Assembly (NCBI GenBank): GCA_964443745.1
Contig: CAYUEN010000011.1
Coordinates: forward strand, 1-52,109
Direction of reading: 5' to 3'
Length of the DNA stretch: 52,109 bases
DNA from: CAYUEN01 sp964443745
Lineage (GTDB): Bacteria; Campylobacterota; Campylobacteria; Campylobacterales; QNZT01
Part shown: positions 31,895-40,834 of the stretch, in pieces
How positions within the stretch are numbered: position 1 is the first letter of the stretch
Layout: the number at the start of each line of letters is the position of its first letter
Notes under the pieces: model-generated
Databases searched by the model: none
What the model saw: only the letters and a program-made list of their open reading frames with translations
What the model was told of the DNA's origin: nothing
Translations under genes and position numbers: made by a program

Positions 31895-34423
31895 TTGAAT
31901 TTACAAGAAGAGATCGAGACCCTCCTTTCGCAAGGTGCTTCTAAATTCGAAGTGGCAAAACGGATTCGATCCGAAATTCAGGCCTATTTACGAAATCTCG
32001 ACTCTCTTTTCGATATGGATCGGGGCAAAAGTTTTCTGGTGCGCCACACCCGTTCGATCGACCAATTCGTCACGATTATGTACCGATATATTCTTCGTCG
32101 CTATTTCGGCGAGTTTCTCCCCCTCTCCAACACCATACCGATCACGATCGTCGCACTCGGCTCCTACGGTAGAGAACAGCTTTGTGTCCACTCCGACATC
32201 GATCTGCTGTTCGTATACAAAAACACACCCGGATACCGGCTGAACGAGATACTCGAATCGATATTGCAACTGGCATGGGATGCGGGCCTCAAACTGGGTC
32301 ATCGGGTCCATGAAATCGACGAACTGCTCGAGGCGAGCCGAAGCGACCACACGATCAAGACCGCCCTTTTGGAATCGCGCTTCGTTACCGGATCCAAACA
32401 TCTCTGGTACGGCGTCCAACAGCGTCTCAAAATCATCGCGAACGACGCTCCCGACCGTTTTATCCGTGAAAAATGCGAGGAGCAGCGTCAACGACGCGAA
32501 AAATTCGATCTTAATACGATGGAGCCCGATATCAAATCCTCTCCCGGGGGTCTGCGGGACTTCAACACCCTTTTTTGGATCGCGAGGGTACGCTTCGGCG
32601 TCCATCGTATCAAAGAGCTGCCCCCGCATATCCTGAGCGAAGAGGAGTACGCTCTGTTGATGCGTAACGTCGATTTTCTCTATCGTATCCGTACCGCTTT
32701 ACATCTGGTCTCCGGCAAGAAACAGGATCGGCTTCTTTTTGCCTACGTTCCCGATGTGGCACATCTTTTCGGATCGTCTCAGCGCCGACTGCTGGAGCGT
32801 GTTTTCGCCGCGTTGAGGTTGATCGGCTACGTCACGGATCTTCTGATCAGACGACTGGTCAAACCCGCTCTTTTCGAGAGTACTCGCCTTCCTCTTCTCA
32901 AAAGGGAAAGAATCGCCGAGAACGTCTACCGATACGATCGGACACTTCTCCACAGGCTGGACACCCCCGTGCCTCCCCTCTCCGCCCTGCTTGAAAAACT
33001 ACTTTCCCTTCCGGATACGTCCGAGGCGTTCGATATCGGATGGATCGCACTCTTTTTCGAAAGCGGCCGTCACGCTCCCGTCGTCACATCCCGATGCGTA
33101 CCGACCATTCGCCGACTTTTTAAAAGGCGCCATCAACACCCTCTCTTTCTCGCCTTCTATAGAGCCGGCATCTTGGATACGCTGCTTCCGCCTCTTTCGA
33201 AAGTTCGCGACCAGCCTCAGTTCGACGGCTATCACACCCATCCGGTCGATCTCCACTCCATTCATACCCTGGGTGCACTGGAGAATATCTCCGACTCCTT
33301 CGTTTCGAATCTCTACCGCTCTTTGGAACCAGAAGAGAGGGCGATCTTGCATATCGTCGCACTGCTGCATGACTGCGGCAAAGGGCGTAAAAAAGACCAT
33401 AGCGAACTGGGCGCTTCGATCGTCAGAAGTTTTTTGCAGGAGTTGGGATACGAAGAGCGGTGGTGCGAAATCGGCTCCGTACTGGTACGCCACCATACGC
33501 TGATGAGCTTCATCGCCAGTCGTGAAGATATCTACAACGAAAAAATCCTCTACGCCTTTATCTCCAAGGTACGCACCCCCCAGATCATGAAGCTGCTCTA
33601 CATTCTCACCTATGCCGATATCACCTCCGTCTCCAAAGAGGCGTGGTCCAACTTCCAAGCGCGCGTGATGTACCGACTCTACCATCTCTCTCTGGAGGCG
33701 TTCGAAAACGCCCATATGATCGACGAAGCCCTCAAGCGCGCCCTCAAGGAGAGGAGTTTGAAAAAATCGTCCGCTTTCCGAACACTCCCCAAACTCTATC
33801 AGAAAAAGATCCTCTCGATCGAATCGAATCTGCTCTTTTTCAAATTCTATCCGGAAGAGATCGTCACGATCGCCAGATGGATCATAGATCTAAAAGGTGC
33901 CTACGCCTACAAAATCCACAACATCGACCATCTTCAGATCGAAATCATCCGAAAGAAGGAGATCCATCTAGGCTACCTCCTCTCGCGCCTGGCGAACCTC
34001 AACGTCGTGAATATGGATATCTTCAAATTCTTCGACGACGTGAAGTATTTTCGGATAGATTTTCTCGAAAAGGTCGAAGAGGAAGAGTTCGTATACATAA
34101 AGCACTATATCGACCAGGCGTTCAGCGGAGAAATAACGATCAAGCTGCCCCCCGTCGATATCGAAAAGGAAGAAATCCGTATCGATTGCGAACACTCCAG
34201 AAGTTACGCCCAGATGCAGTTGGCGACGAAAGATCAACGCGGATTGCTCGCTAATATTATCACCATTTTTGACGATATGGGGATAGACATCGCCAGCGCG
34301 AAGATCCAGACGATCCGAAAACGGACCCGCAACCTCTTTCTGATCGAGAAAAACGGAAACTTCTGCAGCGCTAGAGGGCGAATCGTCACAAAACTCTGTC
34401 AACATACAGTATTGAAAGGATAG
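31895..34423 (+). CDS. glnD: [Protein-PII] uridylyltransferase-like protein GlnD
   Basis: Bifunctional nitrogen sensor that uridylylates and deuridylylates PII according to glutamine level. The 842 residues have a nucleotidyltransferase motif GSYGREQLCVHSDIDLLF (residues 89–106, catalytic Asp101 and Asp103), a GlnD-specific helical segment (MEPDIKSSPGGLRDFNTLFW), an HD domain with LLHDCGKGRKKDHSELG (about 489–505) and a C-terminal ACT domain (about 770–830, TKDQRGLLANIITIFDDMGI). The ACT domain expected before it is hard to see, so sensing may differ. It starts with TTG, seven bases after GGAG. glmS follows two bases after the stop, linking nitrogen sensing to glutamine use. No glnB in the window. 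Confidence 0.92.
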   Translation: MNLQEEIETLLSQGASKFEVAKRIRSEIQAYLRNLDSLFDMDRGKSFLVRHTRSIDQFVTIMYRYILRRYFGEFLPLSNTIPITIVALGSYGREQLCVHSDIDLLFVYKNTPGYRLNEILESILQLAWDAGLKLGHRVHEIDELLEASRSDHTIKTALLESRFVTGSKHLWYGVQQRLKIIANDAPDRFIREKCEEQRQRREKFDLNTMEPDIKSSPGGLRDFNTLFWIARVRFGVHRIKELPPHILSEEEYALLMRNVDFLYRIRTALHLVSGKKQDRLLFAYVPDVAHLFGSSQRRLLERVFAALRLIGYVTDLLIRRLVKPALFESTRLPLLKRERIAENVYRYDRTLLHRLDTPVPPLSALLEKLLSLPDTSEAFDIGWIALFFESGRHAPVVTSRCVPTIRRLFKRRHQHPLFLAFYRAGILDTLLPPLSKVRDQPQFDGYHTHPVDLHSIHTLGALENISDSFVSNLYRSLEPEERAILHIVALLHDCGKGRKKDHSELGASIVRSFLQELGYEERWCEIGSVLVRHHTLMSFIASREDIYNEKILYAFISKVRTPQIMKLLYILTYADITSVSKEAWSNFQARVMYRLYHLSLEAFENAHMIDEALKRALKERSLKKSSAFRTLPKLYQKKILSIESNLLFFKFYPEEIVTIARWIIDLKGAYAYKIHNIDHLQIEIIRKKEIHLGYLLSRLANLNVVNMDIFKFFDDVKYFRIDFLEKVEEEEFVYIKHYIDQAFSGEITIKLPPVDIEKEEIRIDCEHSRSYAQMQLATKDQRGLLANIITIFDDMGIDIASAKIQTIRKRTRNLFLIEKNGNFCSARGRIVTKLCQHTVLKG

Positions 34424-34425
34424 AT

Positions 34426-36237
34426 ATGTGTGGAATCGTAGGATATATCGGAGAGGGAAAGATCAAAGAGACACTGATAGATGGTCTTAGAGAGTTGGAA
34501 TACAGAGGATACGACTCCGCCGGTATAGCGATTCTCCAAAATGGTGAAATTAGCGCTTACAAAGCAGTTGGGAAATTGATCAATCTCGAAAACAAGACAC
34601 AAAACTTCAATCCATGTGGATTGGGTCTAGGCATCGGCCACACCCGCTGGGCGACCCACGGCAAACCGACCGAACTCAACGCCCATCCTCATCTGGGAGA
34701 ATTCAGCTATGTCGTACACAACGGTATCATCGAAAACTATCAGGAACTCAAAAGGGAACTTCAAAAGAAGGGATACCGTTTCCTCAGCCAGACCGATACC
34801 GAAGTGATCGTCCACCTTTTCGAGGATACCTACAAACAGACGCACGATGTTTTCGCGGCGTTCGAAAAGACGGTCGAACGTCTGGAGGGAGCTTATGCGA
34901 TCTTGCTGATTACCAAACTCGATCCCGAAAAGATCTTTTTCGCCAAAACCGGCTCTCCGATGATCGTCGGAAACAACGAGAAGGGTGAAATCTTCTTCGG
35001 CTCTTCCGATGCGGCGCTAATAGGCAAGGCGACGGAGGTGATCTATCTTGAAGACGGAGAATACGGATACGCCTCTTTGGAAGCGATCCGTATCTTCAAG
35101 GATGGCAAAGAGCAATCCCCGCAGAAAAAGCCGCTTCTTGGCGATAAAATCTCCGCACAAAAGGGTGGATTCCGTTTTTTTATGGAGAAAGAGATCTACG
35201 AACAGAGCGAAGTACTCGGAGAGACGATCATGGGAAGAGTTCTGGACAACAGAATCCACTTCGAAGAGCTCGAATCCGATTTTTTCGACGGCATTCACGA
35301 AATCAAGATCTGCGCCTGCGGCACCAGCTACAACGCGGGGCTGACCAGCTCCTACCTGCTGGAGCGTTTCGCGAAAATCCACACCTCCGTCGAGATCGCC
35401 AGCGAATTTCGATACAAAGAGCCTTTTCTCAATCCGGACACCCTCTTTGTCGTCATCAGCCAAAGCGGAGAGACCGCCGATACGCTCGAAGCGCTGAAGA
35501 TGGCCAGGCAAGCCGGTTTGAAGACGTTGGCGATCTGCAATGTCGACAACTCTTCGATCGTCCGCCTCTCCGACTATACGATTCTCACCAGAGCGGGTAT
35601 CGAAAAGGGTGTCGCCAGCACCAAGGCGTTCGCGACACAGGTGATGGTTTTGTGGATGCTCGCGGTCTATCTGGGTACCTACCGAAAAACGCTCTCACCC
35701 GAAAAGATAGCCGAAGAACTCGAAGCGATGCGCCATATTCCCAATGCCGTCGTCGTCTCCGACCGCCTGCACGAGAAGATCAAACGTCTCTCCAAACGCT
35801 ATCTGCACGGACACGGCTTCTTCTTCATCGGACGCGATATGTTCTACCCCCTCGCGCTGGAAGGGGCGCTAAAACTCAAGGAGATCAGCTATCTGCATGC
35901 CGAGGGATACCCGGCCGGAGAGATGAAGCATGGTCCGATCGCACTGGCCGACGCGGAGCTTTTCACGATCGCGCTGATGCCGCGAAACGTCCATTACGAC
36001 AAGATCAAGAGCAACGTCGAAGAACTCTCCGCCAGAGACGCTACGATTCTCGCGATCTCTCCGGAGCGTTTCGAACTGGCGGACGATTATATCCACACCT
36101 ACCATAGCGACCATCCGATGAGCGAGTTTTTCGAGATGATGGTCGCCACACAGCTACTCGCACTGGAGATTTCGGTACGATTGGGCAACGATGTCGATAT
36201 GCCCAGAAATCTCGCAAAAAGCGTGACGGTGGAATAG
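34426..36237 (+). CDS. glmS: Glutamine–fructose-6-phosphate aminotransferase (isomerising)
   Basis: Makes glucosamine 6-phosphate, the entry to peptidoglycan and lipopolysaccharide amino sugars. The 603 residues have an N-terminal Ntn glutaminase domain with Cys2 (MCGIVGYIG), LEYRGYDSAGIA, GIGHTRWATHG and HNGIIENY, then two SIS domains with CACGTSYNAGL, SQSGETADTLEAL and the C-terminal KSVTVE. All catalytic motifs are intact. The start ATG has GAAAGG and lies two bases after glnD, so both are on one transcript. No glmS ribozyme-like leader fits in the two-base gap. Confidence 0.98.
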   Translation: MCGIVGYIGEGKIKETLIDGLRELEYRGYDSAGIAILQNGEISAYKAVGKLINLENKTQNFNPCGLGLGIGHTRWATHGKPTELNAHPHLGEFSYVVHNGIIENYQELKRELQKKGYRFLSQTDTEVIVHLFEDTYKQTHDVFAAFEKTVERLEGAYAILLITKLDPEKIFFAKTGSPMIVGNNEKGEIFFGSSDAALIGKATEVIYLEDGEYGYASLEAIRIFKDGKEQSPQKKPLLGDKISAQKGGFRFFMEKEIYEQSEVLGETIMGRVLDNRIHFEELESDFFDGIHEIKICACGTSYNAGLTSSYLLERFAKIHTSVEIASEFRYKEPFLNPDTLFVVISQSGETADTLEALKMARQAGLKTLAICNVDNSSIVRLSDYTILTRAGIEKGVASTKAFATQVMVLWMLAVYLGTYRKTLSPEKIAEELEAMRHIPNAVVVSDRLHEKIKRLSKRYLHGHGFFFIGRDMFYPLALEGALKLKEISYLHAEGYPAGEMKHGPIALADAELFTIALMPRNVHYDKIKSNVEELSARDATILAISPERFELADDYIHTYHSDHPMSEFFEMMVATQLLALEISVRLGNDVDMPRNLAKSVTVE

Positions 36238-36257
36238 ACCGGGGATTCCTTGCGAAA

Positions 36258-36809
36258 TCAGCAGTAATCCGCCAGCAATCCAGCCTTCAGCTGTGCGTAG
36301 GTCTCCTCTCCGACCAGCTTTCTTACGATCGCCAATGCGAAACAGATGGCGGTACCTGGCCCGCGGGAAGTGAGCACGTTCGCGCTTTCGACTACCTTCT
36401 GCGTATCGGTGAATCCGCCCGTTTCGATCTGCTCTTCGTATGAAGGATAGCATGTATATCCCTCTTTCAAGACACCCGCCGCTTCCAGAGCGATCGGTGC
36501 GGCACAGATCGCGCCGATCTCCTTGCCTCTGGTATCAAACTCTCTCAGCAGCCGCTGGACACGCTCGTCGTCTCTTAGATGCTCGGCTCCCGGAATGCCT
36601 CCCGGCAAGACCATCATATCGAAATCTTCGCTTCTGACATCGTCGATATGGGTGTTGGCGACGACCGTGATGCCGTTGGCTCCGGTCACCTGACGATTTT
36701 CCAGCGAAGCGGTGACCACTTCGATTCCGCCGCGTCTGCAAACATCCACGATCGTCACCGCCTCGATCTCTTCGAATCCCTCTGCCAATGGTACAAGCAA
36801 CGCTGCCAT
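36258..36809 (-). CDS. DJ-1/PfpI family protein
   Basis: Cytosolic 183-residue member of the DJ-1/YajL branch of the glutamine-amidotransferase-like superfamily. The nucleophile elbow GAICAAP carries Cys102 and the N-terminal GFEEIE carries the conserved Glu14 that polarises it. Family members act as glyoxalase III-like enzymes or redox-sensing chaperones; which applies here is not shown. It follows efp by 21 bases on the same strand and converges on glmS with a 20-base gap. Confidence 0.92.
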   Translation of the reverse strand: MAALLVPLAEGFEEIEAVTIVDVCRRGGIEVVTASLENRQVTGANGITVVANTHIDDVRSEDFDMMVLPGGIPGAEHLRDDERVQRLLREFDTRGKEIGAICAAPIALEAAGVLKEGYTCYPSYEEQIETGGFTDTQKVVESANVLTSRGPGTAICFALAIVRKLVGEETYAQLKAGLLADYC

Positions 36810-36830
36810 CTTCTCCTCCTTTTCGGATGG

Positions 36831-37397
36831 TTATTTCACCTTTTCGAGATACTCGCCTTTGGCGGTATCGACTCTGACGACATCTCCCTCCAGGATATGG
36901 AACGGCACCTGGATCACCGCACCGCTCTCGAGCGTCGCCGGCTTTTTGCCTCCCTGGGAATCCCCCTTGAAATTGGGACCGGTCTCGGTCACTTCCAACT
37001 CCACCGTCTGGGGCACCTCCACATCGATCGCCTTGTTGTTGTGGAAAAGAATTTCCACCAACATTCCGTCCTTGAGCCATTTGATCGTATCTTCGCCCAC
37101 CTGCTCGTGGCTCAATCCGATCTGCTCGTAGGTTTCGGTATCCATAAACTGCAGATACTCTCCGTCGTCATAAAGATACTGCATGCTCTTTTGGACCATA
37201 TCGGGCTTTTGACACTTATCGCCCGCATGAAAGGTCTTTTCGATCACTTTTCCGTTGAGATAGGATTTGATTTTGCAGCGCACGAACGCCGCCCCTTTTC
37301 CCGGTTTGACATGTTGGTACTCCACGATTTTGTAGGGGATACCTTCGAGTTCGATTTTGAGACCCTTTTTCAGATCTCCCATAGAGTATGTCGCCAT
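36831..37397 (-). CDS. efp: Translation elongation factor P
   Basis: Ribosome-binding factor that relieves stalling at polyproline. The 188 residues have the usual three beta-barrel domains. The tip loop KPGKGAAFVR places Lys34 at the position modified in EF-P proteins with a lysine tip, rather than Arg. The C-terminus ends LEKVK. Strong AGGAG site before the ATG. A TATAAT box on the minus strand at 37428–37423 gives a leader of about 20 bases. No epmA- or epmB-like gene is present here, so modification cannot be judged. Confidence 0.97.
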   Translation of the reverse strand: MATYSMGDLKKGLKIELEGIPYKIVEYQHVKPGKGAAFVRCKIKSYLNGKVIEKTFHAGDKCQKPDMVQKSMQYLYDDGEYLQFMDTETYEQIGLSHEQVGEDTIKWLKDGMLVEILFHNNKAIDVEVPQTVELEVTETGPNFKGDSQGGKKPATLESGAVIQVPFHILEGDVVRVDTAKGEYLEKVK

Positions 37398-37458
37398 CGT
37401 TTCTCCTCAAAAATTTAGCCATATTATACTAAAATGGGCTAAAAAACAAAGGCATCAT
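37398..37458. promoter_or_regulatory. Overlapping divergent promoters for efp and polA
   Basis: The sequence ATATTATACTA holds two −10 boxes that share four bases: TATAAT on the minus strand (37428–37423) for efp and TATACT on the plus strand (37425–37430) for polA. Predicted leaders are about 20 bases each. AAAGG precedes the polA GTG. Confidence 0.5.
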
Positions 37459-40110
37459 GTGAAGACGCTCACCGTCATCGACACCTTCGGATTCTTTTTC
37501 AGAAACTACTACGCGCTTCCCCATCTTCGGAGCAAAAAAGGCTTTCCCACGGGGCTTCTGACGGGATTCATCAATTTCATCGGACAGCTCGCCAAAGAGC
37601 ACGGTACGGACTATCTCGTCTTCGCGCTCGATTCGAAGGAGAAGTCGATACGAAAAGAGATCGACCCCAACTACAAAGCCAACCGCCCCGAACCTCCCGA
37701 AGAGCTCAAACGACAACTCCCCGTCGCGATAGAGTGGATCCGCAAGATGGGTTTCAAACAGATCGAAATCCCGGGATACGAAGCGGACGACATCATCGGT
37801 TCGCTGGCCGAATACGCCAAAAAAAGAGGAATCAAAGTGCAGATCGTCAGCCACGACAAAGATCTGTACCAACTCATCGACGACGAGAGGATCACGATCT
37901 ACGATCCGGTCAAGAAGATGGAGATCGACGAAGAGAGATGCCGTGAAAAATTCGGCGTGGAACCTCGCCAGATCGTGGATTATCTCGCCCTCGTGGGAGA
38001 CGCCTCGGACAATATCCCCGGTGTACGCGGAATCGGTCCCAAAGGGGCGAGTAAGCTTCTAAGACAATTTGGCACACTGGAGAATATCTACGCCAATCTG
38101 GAAAAGATCGACAACCCGCGCGTCAGAAAACTGCTGGAAGAGGGAAAAAAGAACGCCTTTTTGAGCAAAAGGCTCGCCACGCTCCATGACCACATCCTTC
38201 CACCGGAGGATCTGGAGAGCTTTCGCTTTCCCGACTACAACCCCATCCTCAAAATCGCGGACGACCTGATTGAAATGGATATGACCGCCATTCTCAAGCG
38301 GGCGGGGGCGGATTTTGACAACGGCAAGAAAAAGCCGAGGCTTACCTTCAACCCCGTTTTACTCGATACAAAAACCAAAGTGATGGAGGTGATCGATACG
38401 CTCAAACCGGGCAGCATCGTGGCTTTCGACACCGAAACCGACTCTCTGGAGAGCCGCAAGGCGAAGATCGTCGGATACTCTTTCGCCACCACCGAAGAGA
38501 CCGCCTATTACGTGCCTATCAACCACAACTATCTGGGAGTGGGGATGCAACTTTCGATGACGGAGGCGAAAGAGACACTGCAAAGACTTCTCTCCCACAA
38601 AATCGTCGGTCAAAATCTCAAATACGATCTGGCGGTCGTGGAAAACAATTTCCAAATCACCGATATCCATATCCATGGCGATACCATGATCTTAAGCTGG
38701 CTACTCGATCCCGCACAAAGCGCCGGATTGGACAATATGGCCAGGCGCCATTTCGAACACGAAATGGTCAAATTCAAGGATACGGTCAAAAAGGGAGAGA
38801 ATTTCTCCCATGTTCATCTGGACGAAGCCACCCTCTATGCGGCCGAAGACGCATGGATGACACTGAAACTCTACCGTTTCCTCACGCCGTTGTTGGACGA
38901 AAGACTCAAAAGAGAGGCCAGAGAGGTGGAATACCCTTTCATCAAAACGCTTCTGCATATGGAGGCGCAAGGTATCATGATCGATCGTCTCTTTTTCGAA
39001 AAACTGCTGGAAGAGGCGAATTTGAAGATCGCCTCCCTCACCCAGGAGATCTATCGGCTCACCGGAAACGAATTCAACATCAACTCTACACGCCAACTCG
39101 GGGAGGTGCTTTTCGAAAAGCTCGGGCTCAAAGCCGGCAAAAAGACCAAAACCGGATACTCCACCAACGAACAGGTCCTGCAGAGCCTGCGCGCATCCCA
39201 TCCGGTCGTTCCAAAACTGTTGGAGTACCGCGAAATCTACAAACTCAGATCCACCTATATCCAACCGCTCCTGAATCTCTCCAAAAAAGACCCCAAAAGC
39301 CGTATCTACACCTCCTTTCTGCAAACGGGTACGGCCACCGGCCGCCTGAGTTCCAAAAATCCCAATCTGCAGAACATACCGGTGCGTACCGAGCTGGGCC
39401 GGCGGATCCGGGAAGGGTTCGTCGCACCCGAAGGGTCGCTGCTGGTAGGTATCGACTACTCCCAGATCGAATTGCGACTGCTCGCTCATTTCAGTGAAGA
39501 CGAGGCGTTGATGGAGGCGTTCAGAGAGGGGAAGGATATCCATATGGAAACCGCGATCAAAATCTTCGGAGAAGCCGAAGCGAAAGCCAAGCGCCACATT
39601 GCAAAAAGTATCAATTTCGGCCTCATCTACGGAATGGGTAGCCGAAAACTGGCCGAAACGATCGGGGTGAGCCCCAAGGAGGCCAAACGCTATATAGAAA
39701 GCTATTTCGCCTCGTTTCCGACCGTTCGAAACTACCTCGAGAAAATCCGCGCGTCGGCGAAGGCCGACGGCTACGTTCAGACACTGCTGGGCAGACGGCG
39801 GTATTTCGATTACGAAAACGCCAACGGTATGCAACTGGCCGCTTTCGAAAGAGAGAGTGTCAATACCCTCTTCCAGGGGAGCGCGGCGGATCTGATCAAG
39901 CTGGCGATGAACGCCATCGACGCGAAAATCGACTACCGCGACGAAAAGATGCTGCTGCAAATTCATGACGAACTGATCTTCGAAGTCAAAAAAGAGAGAG
40001 CCGAATCGTTCGCCGACGAGACGAAGGCGTTGATGGAGGGAATCTATCCCCTCAGAGTGCCCTTGAAGTGCTCCGTCGCTATCGATCGGAGTTGGGGAGG
40101 GTTGAAGTGA
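37459..40110 (+). CDS. polA: DNA polymerase I
   Basis: Repair and lagging-strand polymerase of 883 residues. The 5'-3' exonuclease domain (about 1–290) has VIDTFGFFFRNYYAL and GYEADDIIGSLAEYA. The 3'-5' exonuclease domain (about 310–490) keeps its catalytic set: FDTETDSLE, NLKYDLAVVE and YAAEDAWMTLKL, so proofreading should be active. The polymerase domain has motif A GIDYSQIELRLLAHFS, motif B RHIAKSINFGLIYG and motif C LLQIHDELIFEV. The start is a GTG at 37459 with AAAGG; an upstream in-frame ATG at 37357 lies inside efp and is rejected. The last 32 bases overlap the opposing nuclease gene. Confidence 0.97.
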   Translation: MKTLTVIDTFGFFFRNYYALPHLRSKKGFPTGLLTGFINFIGQLAKEHGTDYLVFALDSKEKSIRKEIDPNYKANRPEPPEELKRQLPVAIEWIRKMGFKQIEIPGYEADDIIGSLAEYAKKRGIKVQIVSHDKDLYQLIDDERITIYDPVKKMEIDEERCREKFGVEPRQIVDYLALVGDASDNIPGVRGIGPKGASKLLRQFGTLENIYANLEKIDNPRVRKLLEEGKKNAFLSKRLATLHDHILPPEDLESFRFPDYNPILKIADDLIEMDMTAILKRAGADFDNGKKKPRLTFNPVLLDTKTKVMEVIDTLKPGSIVAFDTETDSLESRKAKIVGYSFATTEETAYYVPINHNYLGVGMQLSMTEAKETLQRLLSHKIVGQNLKYDLAVVENNFQITDIHIHGDTMILSWLLDPAQSAGLDNMARRHFEHEMVKFKDTVKKGENFSHVHLDEATLYAAEDAWMTLKLYRFLTPLLDERLKREAREVEYPFIKTLLHMEAQGIMIDRLFFEKLLEEANLKIASLTQEIYRLTGNEFNINSTRQLGEVLFEKLGLKAGKKTKTGYSTNEQVLQSLRASHPVVPKLLEYREIYKLRSTYIQPLLNLSKKDPKSRIYTSFLQTGTATGRLSSKNPNLQNIPVRTELGRRIREGFVAPEGSLLVGIDYSQIELRLLAHFSEDEALMEAFREGKDIHMETAIKIFGEAEAKAKRHIAKSINFGLIYGMGSRKLAETIGVSPKEAKRYIESYFASFPTVRNYLEKIRASAKADGYVQTLLGRRRYFDYENANGMQLAAFERESVNTLFQGSAADLIKLAMNAIDAKIDYRDEKMLLQIHDELIFEVKKERAESFADETKALMEGIYPLRVPLKCSVAIDRSWGGLK

Positions 40111-40834
40111 CATCCCCCAAAAGGGAGTCGCACGGAACTTTGTGAAGATCGTAGCGATCCAAAGTGGTATCTCTCAACACGTAGTTATCGTAATAAAAAC
40201 AGGCTTTGAATTCAAACGCCGCATTCCAGAGTATTTTCCAAAAACCATCCGGAACCGCGATACCGGACGCTCCGATACGCGGCGGATCGTCCTCCACGAC
40301 GATACCCGTCAATACGTTCAGATATCCGAATATGCGGGTGAGATTACGCTCATACGCCTCCAGGTCCGACCAGAGTCGTTCGTTGACATAGGGATCCTGG
40401 GGAATCACGTTCGCCATCGTATAGACCTGTTCGAGGTCGTATGCATTGTAGTCGAAGTCGGCATCGGGAGCGATGTGACCCCTATCGTAGCCGCTTCCAC
40501 TGTAATCGCTGTAGTATGCCCGATACGCTTCCGGTATGGACGGCTCGGGATAGAACCAGGGACGCTCCTTGATATTGACCGCATCGATATAGGCCGCATC
40601 AAGCTTGTAATAGACATAATGGGCGAGCTTGTCGTCGTAATCGTAACAGATGTCTATTTTCGACTCCTCTGTTCTCTTTTCGACCACGATATCGCATACT
40701 ACATCGTTGATAAAGCGACCCGGATCGACGCTATATTCCGACGGGGTTCTATATGTATCACCTCCATCCGGCCTCGTACCGCTATCACACCCGACAAACA
40801 GCAGCGAAACAGCAAGAAAAAACACACCCCTCAT
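40079..40834 (-). CDS. DNA/RNA non-specific endonuclease, predicted lipoprotein
   Basis: Beta-beta-alpha metal nuclease of the NucA/EndoG type that cuts DNA and RNA without sequence preference. The 251 residues begin with a lipoprotein signal peptide, MRGVFFLAVSLLFVGC, with the lipobox Cys at 16, so it should be anchored in the envelope and face the periplasm or outside. The catalytic motif is YDRGHIAPDADF (His120), with metal-binding and support residues in MANVIPQ (Asn142) and NERLWSDLE (Asn151, Glu160). Its ATG overlaps the stop of the M3 peptidase gene (ATGA), so the two are coupled. No immunity protein gene is adjacent; lipidation would keep it out of the cytosol. Confidence 0.88.
   Translation of the reverse strand: MRGVFFLAVSLLFVGCDSGTRPDGGDTYRTPSEYSVDPGRFINDVVCDIVVEKRTEESKIDICYDYDDKLAHYVYYKLDAAYIDAVNIKERPWFYPEPSIPEAYRAYYSDYSGSGYDRGHIAPDADFDYNAYDLEQVYTMANVIPQDPYVNERLWSDLEAYERNLTRIFGYLNVLTGIVVEDDPPRIGASGIAVPDGFWKILWNAAFEFKACFYYDNYVLRDTTLDRYDLHKVPCDSLLGDVTSTLPNSDR

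Noticed and set aside
34424..34425. A glmS ribozyme or other leader RNA upstream of glmS
   Set aside because: Only two bases separate the glnD stop and glmS start, so no leader is possible on the joint transcript.
38701..40113. A 470-codon open frame antisense to polA
   Set aside because: It lies fully opposite a polA with every motif intact, has no ribosome binding site, and its residue make-up is that of a shadow frame.
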